The position numbers were made by a program, and so were the translations under genes. From the NCBI GenBank assembly GCA_949298005.1, contig CASFUN010000018.1, forward strand, positions 1 to 21,733: 21,733 bases of DNA, in the 5' to 3' direction. Source of the DNA: an uncultured Alphaproteobacteria bacterium. Lineage in GTDB: Bacteria; Pseudomonadota; Alphaproteobacteria; Rickettsiales; UBA1997. How positions within the stretch are numbered: position 1 is the first letter of the stretch; each line of letters opens with the position of its first letter. Positions 14,368 through 21,733 of this stretch are shown here, one piece after another. Below the pieces are notes generated by a model, which was not told the origin of the DNA, made no database searches, and worked only from the letters and a program-made list of their open reading frames with translations.

Positions 14368-16383
14368 ATGAATACAAATAATACTACAAATAAGGAAAAA
14401 ATACTCATTGCCAATAGAGGTGAAATAGCATGTAGGATTATAAAAACAGCAAAAAAAATGGGTATAGCAACAGTTGCAATATATTCTGAGGCTGACTATA
14501 ACTCATTGCATGTACAAATGGCTGATGAAGCAGTATTAGTTGGTGCTGCGCCAGCAAATGATAGTTACTTAAATATAAAAAAAATAATAAACATAGCTAA
14601 AAAAACTGGTGCTACTTATGTTCACCCTGGTTACGGTTTTTTATCAGAAAACGCAAAATTTGCTCAAGAGCTTGAAAAGGAAGGTATAATTCTGATTGCA
14701 CCACCTGTGAGTGCTATAAAAAAAATGGGTGATAAAATTGAATCAAAAAAGATTGCTAAAAAGGCAAAAGTTAGTGTTGTTCCTGGCTTTGATGGAATTA
14801 TAAAAGATTCCGATGAAGCAGTTAAAATAGCTCAAAAAATAGGTCTACCTGTTATGATAAAAGCTTCCGCTGGTGGTGGTGGAAAAGGTATGAGAAGAGT
14901 TGATAAAATAGAAGATGTTAAAGAGGCTTTTGAAATTGCAACAACTGAGGCTATGAATAGCTTTTGTGATAGTAGAGTATTTATAGAAAAATTTATAGAA
15001 GACCCAAGGCACATAGAAATTCAAGTTATTGGTGATAAATATGGTAACATTGTTTGTCTTGGGGAAAGGGAGTGTTCTATTCAAAGAAACAATCAAAAGA
15101 TTATAGAAGAAGCCCCTAGTTCTTTTGTGGATGAAAAAACAAGATTAAAAATGTATAAACAAGCTATAGCATTATGTCAGGAAGTTGGTTACTATTCTGC
15201 CGGAACTGTTGAATGTATGATGGATAAAGATAAGAATTTTTATTTCTTAGAAATGAATACTAGACTACAAGTAGAACATGGAGTGACTGAACTGATAACT
15301 GGATTAGATCTTGTTGAATTAATGATAATGGTTGCAAAAGGTGAAAAATTAGCATTTAAACAGAACGATATAAAGTTCAATGGCTGGGCTATGGAAAGTA
15401 GAATTTGTTCCGAAGACCCTTCACGTAATTTTTTGCCTTCATTAGGTAGAATAAACAAATATTTTGAACCAAATTTTGTTGACGGTGTTAGAATTGATAC
15501 TGGAGTCTATGAAGGTTATGAAATAACTTCATTTTATGATAGTATGATATGCAAACTATTAACTCATGGAAATGATAGAAAAGATTGCATTGAAAAAATG
15601 CAGTCTGCATTAGGAGGATTTTTTATAGATGGTGTAGCTCACAATATAAGTTTTTTGGAAACTATAATATACAACGAAAAATTTAGAAATGGAAATATAA
15701 ATACAAATTTTATAAAACAGGAATTTTCTTCAGGTTTTTGTAATAATGAATTGGAATCAAAACAAAAAGATGTACTTATAAGTGTTGCTCTTTACATGTT
15801 TTTTAATTATCAAAAAAGAGTTAATAGTATAACCGGTGGGCTTAGAAACATAAACAAAAGATTTAGTAATAAATGGGTTGTGGATGTAGATAGTCGAAAA
15901 TTTTTATGTACTGTTAATGATAATGATACTGAAAATTTTAATGTAGACTATGGTAGCGGTTACAGCACTTTAATAACTGCGTGGCAATATGGTGAAAATG
16001 TTTTTAGATGTACTGTTAATGGAAATAAAGTAAATGTAAAAATATTATCTGATGATTATGCTGGCAATTATGTTTTTCAATATATGGGATCTGTAATAAA
16101 TATAACAATAAGAAATACTAGAATATCAGAGCTTGAGCAATTTATGCCAATTACTACTAAAAAAGAAAAACCTACCTGTTTAAAATCACCTATAAGTGGT
16201 AGAATTGTGAGAATAAAAGTTAAAGATGGAGATAATGTTTTAGTTGGTAGTGAATTGTGCTCTATAGAAGCTATGAAGATGGAAAATATGATAAGAAGTG
16301 AATTTGATCTAATAATTAAAAGAGTTTTGGTACAACCTGATGATATAGTTTCCATAGGTGATATCTTGATTGAATTTGAATAA
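14368..16383 (+). CDS. pccA: propionyl-CoA carboxylase alpha subunit (biotin carboxylase + biotin carrier)
   Basis: This subunit uses ATP and bicarbonate to carboxylate its own biotin, which PccB then uses. From ATG 14368 it has 671 residues. The biotin carboxylase domain comes first (about 7-450): KILIANRGEIACRI, the ATP-grasp Gly loop SAGGGGKGMRR, ECSIQRNNQKIIEEAPSS, and the catalytic block EMNTRLQVEHGVTE near residues 295-310. Then comes a PCC-type linker (BT) region (about 470-590) and a C-terminal biotinyl domain with EAMKMEN, in which Lys637 is the biotin site. Two small departures from the family as I recall it are EHG where EHP is usual and RNNQ where RRNQ/RRHQ is usual. The remnant of a methyltransferase gene begins at its stop codon. 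Confidence 0.95.
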   Translation: MNTNNTTNKEKILIANRGEIACRIIKTAKKMGIATVAIYSEADYNSLHVQMADEAVLVGAAPANDSYLNIKKIINIAKKTGATYVHPGYGFLSENAKFAQELEKEGIILIAPPVSAIKKMGDKIESKKIAKKAKVSVVPGFDGIIKDSDEAVKIAQKIGLPVMIKASAGGGGKGMRRVDKIEDVKEAFEIATTEAMNSFCDSRVFIEKFIEDPRHIEIQVIGDKYGNIVCLGERECSIQRNNQKIIEEAPSSFVDEKTRLKMYKQAIALCQEVGYYSAGTVECMMDKDKNFYFLEMNTRLQVEHGVTELITGLDLVELMIMVAKGEKLAFKQNDIKFNGWAMESRICSEDPSRNFLPSLGRINKYFEPNFVDGVRIDTGVYEGYEITSFYDSMICKLLTHGNDRKDCIEKMQSALGGFFIDGVAHNISFLETIIYNEKFRNGNINTNFIKQEFSSGFCNNELESKQKDVLISVALYMFFNYQKRVNSITGGLRNINKRFSNKWVVDVDSRKFLCTVNDNDTENFNVDYGSGYSTLITAWQYGENVFRCTVNGNKVNVKILSDDYAGNYVFQYMGSVINITIRNTRISELEQFMPITTKKEKPTCLKSPISGRIVRIKVKDGDNVLVGSELCSIEAMKMENMIRSEFDLIIKRVLVQPDDIVSIGDILIEFE

Positions 16384-17612
16384 AAAAGTCTATAGAAACA
16401 GTAAATGTTGACTATATTTCTAACGACTTTTCAGGCGTAGCAGTATCTAACGGTAAGAAATATTTTATTAGTGATGTTTTGGAACAAGAATTAATAGAAA
16501 TAGTCAAGTATAAAAGTTATAAAAAATATAATATTGCAACAAAATATAATCTAATTAAGAAATCTGATAGTAGATGCGAACCGGAATGTGAGTATTTCAA
16601 TAAATGTGGTGGTTGTAGCTTACAATATATGTGCGATGAGTATTATTATAGCAAAAAGTTAGAAATTCTAATAAACAAACTTAAAAAAGTTTGTGCCAAT
16701 GTACCAAATATTAGTTTATTTAAAGTCGGCAAATCTAAGAGAAGAAGATTAAATTTAAAATATTCAAATGGTTGTTTTGGTTTTTTTGAAAGGAACAGTA
16801 ATAAAATAGTAAAAATTGAAAAATGCTTAAACGTTTGTGGCGAGATAAATAATTTTTTACCTCTATTAAATAGATTAAAAATATTGATAATTTAGAATCT
16901 CTAGATTTGGCAAAAGTAAAAAATAGTTTATTGTTAAACTTTATTTTTTCACAAAAAGCAAAAAAAGAAACGTTAAATAAAATTAGGGAATTAGCAAATG
17001 CTGAAAATTTAATACAAATAAGTTATCAAGAAAATGAAACAAATAAACCAAAAATTTTATTACAGAAAAGCAAACCAATTTTAGAATTAGGAAATTTTGA
17101 TATAGAATTGCCAAGCAAATTCTTTATGCAAGCTTCAGACATTAGTCAAAATTTTATTATAAATACTATAATTAATGAATTAAAGTATTATCAAAATGTA
17201 TTAGACTTATACTCAGGAATAGGTACATATTCTTTTCCGTTAAGTGAATTTTCAATATTCATTCATTTGAAAACAATACAAATATGGTTGAAAATATGAA
17301 TTTTAATATTCATAGATTAAATATAAAAAATATAAAACGGAAGTTAGAGATTTAGATAAAAAACCACTCAATGTTGAAGAATTTAATAATTCTGACGCTA
17401 TTATTATAAATCCAACAAGAACAGGAGCAAAAAATCAGTGCAAAATTCTACCTGAAAAAAAATTAAATAAAATAATATATGTCTCATGTAACCCAGATTC
17501 GTTAGTTCTTGATATGTCTTATCTGCTTAAAAAATACGAATTGAAAAAATTGTTTTTGGTTGACCAATTTTATTGGTCTAAACACTTAGAATGTATTTGT
17601 GTATTTGGATAG
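16380..17612 (+). pseudogene. broken TrmA/RlmC/RlmD-family rRNA (uracil-5)-methyltransferase
   Basis: Three frames read together give one class I SAM-dependent RNA methyltransferase with an iron-sulfur site. The first (16380-16880) starts IKKSIETVNVDYISNDFSGV (TRAM-like), then has the Fe-S motif C-EYFNK-C-GG-C and a later KCLNVC. The second (about 16882-17254) has LPSKFFMQASDISQNF and the SAM motif VLDLYSGIGTYSF. The third part has NNTNMVENM; after another shift come INPTRTGA, the catalytic-Cys block IIYVSCNPDS and DQFYWSKHLECI. Frameshifts lie at the A5 tract 16877-16881, near 17254, and at the A4 tract 17334-17337; each is repaired by one extra A. The first frame also has no standard start: it opens with ATA, and the first usable codon (TTG 16479) would cut off the TRAM-like region. 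Three lesions plus no start make loss of function likely. The assignment to RlmD rather than RlmC or TrmA is open. Confidence 0.85.
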
Positions 17613-17651
17613 ATATTATATAAATACAGTATGCCACCTACGTTAATCAAC

Positions 17652-17679
17652 TTGATAAAATAAATATAGACACTATATT
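17652..17679 (+). promoter_or_regulatory. clpX-lon promoter
   Basis: TTGATA (17652-17657), a 16-nt spacer and TATATT (17674-17679) match the sigma70 consensus at 10 of 12 positions. The start is expected near 17686, about 20 nt before the clpX ATG. The -35 hexamer is the same as that of the secA promoter. I see no sigma32-type heat-shock element here. Confidence 0.5.
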
Positions 17680-17706
17680 GTAATGTAATGAGTTTTAAAA
17701 ACATAC

Positions 17707-18945
17707 ATGATTAGAGGAAACGAAGATAGAACTTTATTTTGTTCTTTTTGTGGAAAAACACAAAAGGAAGTTAGAAAATTAATAGCTGGGCCAGGGGTTA
17801 ATATATGCGATTCATGTGTTGCATTATGTGCAGAAGTAGTCCAGAATGAAAACAACAAATTGGAATTCGACTTCTCTAAATTAAACTTAAAACCAAAAGA
17901 TATACTAAAAATATTAGATCAGTATGTAATAAAACAAGATAGTGCAAAAAAAACATTGTCTGTAGCTGTATACAATCATTACAAAAGGATAACAAATTCT
18001 GAAAAAATTCTAAAAAAGAAAGATGATACAGAGTTATCAAAATCAAATATACTTATGATAGGTAGTACCGGTTGTGGAAAAACTTTATTAGCGCAAACAT
18101 TAGCTAGAATGTTAGATGTACCATTTGCTATAGCTGATGCTACTACGCTAACAGAAGCTGGTTATGTTGGTGAAGATGTTGAAAATATCTTATTAAGATT
18201 ATTACAATCTGCTAATTATAATATACAAAAAGCAGAGCAAGGTATAATATATATTGATGAAATCGACAAAATTTCAAGAAAAAGCGAAAATCCATCAATA
18301 ACTAGAGACGTTTCTGGTGAAGGCGTGCAGCAAGCTTTATTAAAATTAATAGAAGGAACTATAGCAAGTGTCCCACCACAAGGCGGTAGAAAAAATCCTA
18401 TGCAGGAAATGATTCAAATTAATACACAAAACATATTGTTTATTTGTGGAGGCGCTTTTGAGGGGCTGGATAAAATAATATCCAATAGATTGAATAGACA
18501 TAGTATAGGTTTTGAGGCTGCGATAAAAGATAGTGATGATAAAAATAGAGAAAAACTAATAAAATTGGTTGAACCTGATGACTTAGTTAAGTATGGATTA
18601 ATTCCAGAATTAGTTGGTCGTTTACCAGTTATAACATGTCTTGAAGATTTATCAAAAGAGGCGTTAGTCAAAATTTTAAAAGAGCCTAAAAATTCCATAG
18701 TAAAACAATATAATAAATTATTCCGCTTAGATGATGTTGAATTAGAATTCACAGATTCAGCTCTAGAACTTATAGCTAATAAAGCTGTAGCGAGAAAAAC
18801 TGGTGCCCGTGGTTTAAGAACTATAGTGGAAAATTTATTATTAGACGCTATGTTTGATATTCCATCAGAAAATGACGTAGAAAAAGTCACAGTTGTAGCC
18901 AAGAAAGACAAATTAGAAACTAAAATTCATAAAAAAGGTGAATAA
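17707..18945 (+). CDS. clpX: ATP-dependent Clp protease ATP-binding subunit ClpX
   Basis: ClpX is the AAA+ unfoldase that feeds substrates into ClpP. At 412 residues it is slightly shorter than E. coli ClpX (424). The N-terminal zinc-binding domain has four Cys (C12, C15, C34, C37). The AAA+ core has Walker A GSTGCGKT (119-126), the pore loop in AGYVGEDVEN, Walker B YIDEID (Asp184-Glu185), and sensor 2 ARGLR. The IGF loop that docks onto ClpP is kept (Ile267-Gly268-Phe269). A ClpP partner is therefore expected elsewhere, although clpP is not the upstream neighbour as it is in most bacteria. Walker A differs slightly from the common GPTGSGKT. The start is ATG 17707 without a clear Shine-Dalgarno. 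lon follows after 2 nt. Confidence 0.97.
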   Translation: MIRGNEDRTLFCSFCGKTQKEVRKLIAGPGVNICDSCVALCAEVVQNENNKLEFDFSKLNLKPKDILKILDQYVIKQDSAKKTLSVAVYNHYKRITNSEKILKKKDDTELSKSNILMIGSTGCGKTLLAQTLARMLDVPFAIADATTLTEAGYVGEDVENILLRLLQSANYNIQKAEQGIIYIDEIDKISRKSENPSITRDVSGEGVQQALLKLIEGTIASVPPQGGRKNPMQEMIQINTQNILFICGGAFEGLDKIISNRLNRHSIGFEAAIKDSDDKNREKLIKLVEPDDLVKYGLIPELVGRLPVITCLEDLSKEALVKILKEPKNSIVKQYNKLFRLDDVELEFTDSALELIANKAVARKTGARGLRTIVENLLLDAMFDIPSENDVEKVTVVAKKDKLETKIHKKGE

Positions 18946-18947
18946 TT

Positions 18948-21332
18948 ATGGGACTATTAACTAAAAAAGAGTATCCAGTTCTATCTCTTAAAGAGATGGT
19001 AATATTTCCTAATGCTACAGTTATGTTTATAATATGTGAAAAAAATAGCATTTTAACAGCTGAAAAGGCTTATATTAGTGGTGAAAAAGTATTTTGCGTA
19101 GCTCAAAGAGATAAAAATTTGAATAAGATAAAAGATATAAAAGACTTATTTGATATTGGAACTGTTTGTGAAATTAGTCAAAAAGTTAATATGTCTAATG
19201 GCAGTTTAAGGTTATTAGTAAAAGGTTTAGAAAAATGTAGACTTGATAAAGTATTAATAGAAGACTATAACGTAAGATGTGTAGTAAAAACGATAAGAGA
19301 GACAAAAATAAAAGATGATCAGTTTGAACTTGAGAGGATAAAAAAAATTGTTTTAAATAAAACTGAGGATTTCTTAAGGTATCATATAAGCGGTTCGTTA
19401 GATATCGATCCATTAATAAAAACTGTAACAATGGATGCAGATATAATATACATACTTACAAATTTATTAAATATTGATATACAAGCAAAACAGAGTATTC
19501 TAGAAGAATCAACTATATTAAAGCAATATATAAAATTAAATCAGTATCTTGAAATTGAAAAAGATTTAATAAATACTGAAAGAAAAATAAACAATAAGAT
19601 AGACAAAAGGGTGCAAGATGCACAAAAGAAGTTCTATCTGAGAGAAAAATTACGTATCATAAAAAATGAATTAGGTAACAGTGGAGATGAAGAAATAGAT
19701 GATGATCCAAAATCAGATATTTCCTTACTTAAGAAAAGGATGAAAACTCTACATGTTGATAAATATGTAAGAGATAAATTTGATATGGAAATTAAAAAGT
19801 TAGAAAACATTCCGACATTTTCTCCTGAATATTCAACAGTTAAAAATTATCTAGATTGGTTAGTAGATTTACCGTGGAATAAAAATAACAGACTAGAAAA
19901 TAATATAAAGAAAGCTGAAGAAATACTAAATAGAGATCATTATGGTCTTGATGACATTAAAGAACGGATAATTGAATTTATAGCTGTTTTTCAAAAAACA
20001 AAAAAGCTATCAGGCCCTATTATATGTCTTGTTGGTCCTCCTGGTGTTGGAAAAACATCATTGGCTAAATCTATAGCAGAAGCTACAAATAGAAAATATG
20101 TAAAAGTATCACTTGGTGGCGTTAGAGACGAAGCAGAAATAAGAGGGCATAGAAAAACATATGTTGGAGCTATGCCAGGCAAAATTATACAGTTTTTAAA
20201 AAAAGTTGGAACAAATAATCCACTAATATTATTGGATGAAATAGATAAGATGGGTACAGATTATCATGGCGATCCTGCGTCAGCAATGTTAGAAGTACTA
20301 GACCCAGAACAAAATAAATCTTTTAATGATCATTTTCTTGAAGTTGAATATGATTTGTCAAATGTAATGTTTATAGCTACAGCAAATAATATACAGAATA
20401 TTCCTATACCATTGCAAGATAGAATGGAAATTATTAAATTGTCAGGCTACACAGAAGATGAAAAATTAGAAATAGCTAAAAGTTATCTAATAAAAAAACA
20501 ATTAAATAATCATGGAATTAAGGCTAGTGAATTTACTATAAGTGATGATGCTATCATAAAAATAGTCAGAAATTATACATTTGAAGCTGGTGTAAGAAAT
20601 TTAGATAGAAATATTGAAAAAATTGTCAGAAAAGTCGCTAGAAAGTTAGTTGAGAATCCAGATTTAGTAAAAATAGATATAAACAAAAATAATATAAAGG
20701 ATTATCTCGGAGTTGAAAAGAATTCATATAATGAAGCTAATAAAGAAGATAAAGTAGGGGTTTCAACTGGATTAGCATATACGGAATTTGGCGGTGATTT
20801 ATTATATTTAGAAGCACTTAAATTTGATGGTAGTGGAAAATTACTTATAACCGGAAAACTTGGTGATGTTATGAAAGAATCAGCTGAAGCTGCTTTTAGT
20901 TATGTTAGATCAAAAGCTAGCGATATAAATGTCACTTCAAAAGTATTCAATAAATATGATTTTCACGTACATGTACCTGAAGGAGCTACACCAAAAGACG
21001 GTCCTTCTGCTGGTGTTGCAATAGCGTCAGCATTAATGTCAACACTATCTGGATTTAAAATCAGAAGTGATACAGCCATGACTGGAGAAATAACATTGAC
21101 AGGTAAAGTTTTACCTATTGGTGGTTTGAAGGAAAAGTTATTGGCAGCTTTGAGGGGTAATATAAAACACGTATTAATACCTAAAGAAAACGTTAAGGAT
21201 TTGGAAAAAATCCCGGAGAATGTTAAAAATAATATAGATATAAGGCCAATAGAAAAAATAGAAGAAGCATTTTCTTGGTTAATGAAGGAATGGAATAGTA
21301 AGATTAATAACAAAAATAAACAATTATTGTAA
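18948..21332 (+). CDS. lon: ATP-dependent protease Lon
   Basis: Lon degrades misfolded and selected regulatory proteins in the cytoplasm, using ATP. At 794 residues it is close to E. coli Lon (784). It has the LonA order: N-terminal substrate-binding domain (about 10-205), coiled-coil region with KFYLREKLRIIKNELG, AAA+ module with Walker A GPPGVGKT (363-370) and Walker B LLDEID (Asp430-Glu431), then the protease domain. The catalytic dyad is Ser687 in DGPSAG and Lys730 in GGLKEKLLAA, with the same 43-residue spacing as E. coli S679/K722. ATG 18948 has AAGGTG at 18935-18940, 7 nt away. It is only 2 nt after clpX, so the two proteolysis genes form one operon. Confidence 0.97.
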   Translation: MGLLTKKEYPVLSLKEMVIFPNATVMFIICEKNSILTAEKAYISGEKVFCVAQRDKNLNKIKDIKDLFDIGTVCEISQKVNMSNGSLRLLVKGLEKCRLDKVLIEDYNVRCVVKTIRETKIKDDQFELERIKKIVLNKTEDFLRYHISGSLDIDPLIKTVTMDADIIYILTNLLNIDIQAKQSILEESTILKQYIKLNQYLEIEKDLINTERKINNKIDKRVQDAQKKFYLREKLRIIKNELGNSGDEEIDDDPKSDISLLKKRMKTLHVDKYVRDKFDMEIKKLENIPTFSPEYSTVKNYLDWLVDLPWNKNNRLENNIKKAEEILNRDHYGLDDIKERIIEFIAVFQKTKKLSGPIICLVGPPGVGKTSLAKSIAEATNRKYVKVSLGGVRDEAEIRGHRKTYVGAMPGKIIQFLKKVGTNNPLILLDEIDKMGTDYHGDPASAMLEVLDPEQNKSFNDHFLEVEYDLSNVMFIATANNIQNIPIPLQDRMEIIKLSGYTEDEKLEIAKSYLIKKQLNNHGIKASEFTISDDAIIKIVRNYTFEAGVRNLDRNIEKIVRKVARKLVENPDLVKIDINKNNIKDYLGVEKNSYNEANKEDKVGVSTGLAYTEFGGDLLYLEALKFDGSGKLLITGKLGDVMKESAEAAFSYVRSKASDINVTSKVFNKYDFHVHVPEGATPKDGPSAGVAIASALMSTLSGFKIRSDTAMTGEITLTGKVLPIGGLKEKLLAALRGNIKHVLIPKENVKDLEKIPENVKNNIDIRPIEKIEEAFSWLMKEWNSKINNKNKQLL

Positions 21333-21446
21333 ATAAATAATAGTGAATATAGGTGTTAGTCTTGAAATCAGATATGTTATTAGGTAGAGGATGTTTAAAA
21401 ATCTAGATTCATGCAAAAAAACATTAATAATCTACCCTTATTGGTA

Positions 21447-21474
21447 TTGAACTTTTGTCAAAAATACATATATT
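21447..21474 (+). promoter_or_regulatory. possible dnaJ promoter
   Basis: TTGAAC (21447-21452), a 16-nt spacer and TATATT (21469-21474) resemble the clpX promoter arrangement. The 169-nt gap between lon and dnaJ (21333-21501) holds no gene I can support and no clear terminator. It has a short palindrome AATCTAGATT (21400-21409) and a distant GGTAGA/TCTACC pair. Confidence 0.35.
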
Positions 21475-21501
21475 ATTAAATTAGTAGTTTATTAGGAAAT
21501 A

Positions 21502-21733
21502 ATGCCAAGAGATTATTATGAAGTTTTAGGTGTTAGCAAAACAGCAAGTCAGGAAGAGATAAAAAAAGCATATCGAAAAAAAGCAATGGAATACCATCCT
21601 GATAGGAATCCAGGTAACAAAGAAGCTGAGGTAAAATTTAAAGAAGCTGCAGAAGCATATGATGTCTTGCATGATCCAGACAAAAAAGCTGCCTATGATA
21701 GGTATGGGCATAGTGCATTCACTAATAATGGAG
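21502..21733 (+). CDS. dnaJ: chaperone DnaJ, N-terminal part (cut by window end)
   Basis: The first 77 residues of a DnaJ/Hsp40 protein are present; the gene runs off the window. The J domain is complete enough to be certain: DYYEVLGVSK at residues 4-13, the positively charged helix with KKAYRKKAM, the HPD motif in EYHPDRNPG, and AAYDRYGHSAF. The HPD motif stimulates DnaK ATPase. ATG 21502 has AGGA at 21494-21497, 4 nt away. dnaK is not immediately upstream; lon is. Whether the rest carries the zinc-finger and C-terminal domains of a full DnaJ rather than another J-domain protein cannot be seen. The start MPRDYYEVLGV and following residues favour true DnaJ. Confidence 0.92.
   Translation, partial: MPRDYYEVLGVSKTASQEEIKKAYRKKAMEYHPDRNPGNKEAEVKFKEAAEAYDVLHDPDKKAAYDRYGHSAFTNNG

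Noticed and set aside
16479..17299. Two separate short genes (138 and 130 codons)
   Set aside because: Together with flanking frames they form one continuous methyltransferase homology; neither has a proper start, so they are fragments of one pseudogene.
18414..18911. 165-codon - strand frame opposite clpX
   Set aside because: It lies entirely antisense to the conserved ClpX C-terminal half, with no recognisable domain or ribosome site.
21343..21387. Short GTG-started frame between lon and dnaJ
   Set aside because: It has only 14 codons, no ribosome site and no recognisable product.
21350..21536. Repeat TAGGTGTTAG at 21350-21359 and 21527-21536
   Set aside because: The match is only 10 nt and does not extend. 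I read it as chance rather than a duplicated dnaJ start.
1..21733. Mobile elements, CRISPR arrays, phage genes, toxin-antitoxin or defence systems
   Set aside because: I saw no transposase, integrase, terminal repeats, direct-repeat arrays or defence domains. The genes are standard housekeeping genes, so I do not claim a new system here.
1..21733. Reassignment of TGA to Trp
   Set aside because: All long genes are complete with the standard code and use TGG for Trp. The lack of TGA stops among about a dozen genes fits AT-rich bias toward TAA.

Overview
This is a very AT-rich window (my estimate is under 30% G+C) of bacterial housekeeping genes. It most resembles a Rickettsiales-type alphaproteobacterium. 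Four things suggest this. The 16S rRNA 3' end reads GGATTACCTCCTTT, which as I recall is the Rickettsia form of this end. The 16S gene is not followed by tRNA-Ile/tRNA-Ala/23S; a protein gene starts about 160 nt later. Several proteins are alphaproteobacterial in style (biotin-dependent propionyl-CoA carboxylase pair, ClpX-Lon pair). At least one gene is decaying, as expected in a reducing, host-associated genome. KdsA implies Kdo and therefore LPS, which argues against Ehrlichia/Anaplasma/Wolbachia. I cannot name the genus.

Layout. Positions 1-114 are the 3' end of 16S rRNA, followed by a cUUCGg hairpin. rmuC lies at 274-1596. A pair of small envelope genes occupies 1704-2316: an unrecognised, apparently exported protein whose signal peptide is out of frame by one base in an A7 tract, then a TRL-like lipoprotein. 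A strong bidirectional terminator (2343-2376) separates this rightward block from the leftward secA-kdsA unit (5946 back to 2380). secA has a near-consensus promoter and diverges from thrS. Then thrS, a large AsmA/YhdP-like membrane protein and recN run rightward, tightly spaced (6105-12766). They are followed by pccB-pccA (12834-16383), a broken RlmD/TrmA-family rRNA methyltransferase (16380-17612), clpX-lon (17707-21332) and the start of dnaJ (21502 to the window edge).

Function. The genes cover translation (16S, ThrRS), secretion and envelope building (SecA, KdsA, YhdP-like protein, TRL lipoprotein), DNA maintenance (RmuC, RecN), propionyl-CoA use (PccA/PccB) and protein quality control (ClpX, Lon, DnaJ). 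clpP is not next to clpX, although the ClpX IGF loop is retained.

I found no mobile element, CRISPR array, phage gene, tRNA or novel multi-gene system. The points most worth a second look are the out-of-frame signal peptide beside the TRL lipoprotein, the methyltransferase pseudogene whose three lesions are all repaired by adding one A, and start-codon choices for recN and secA.
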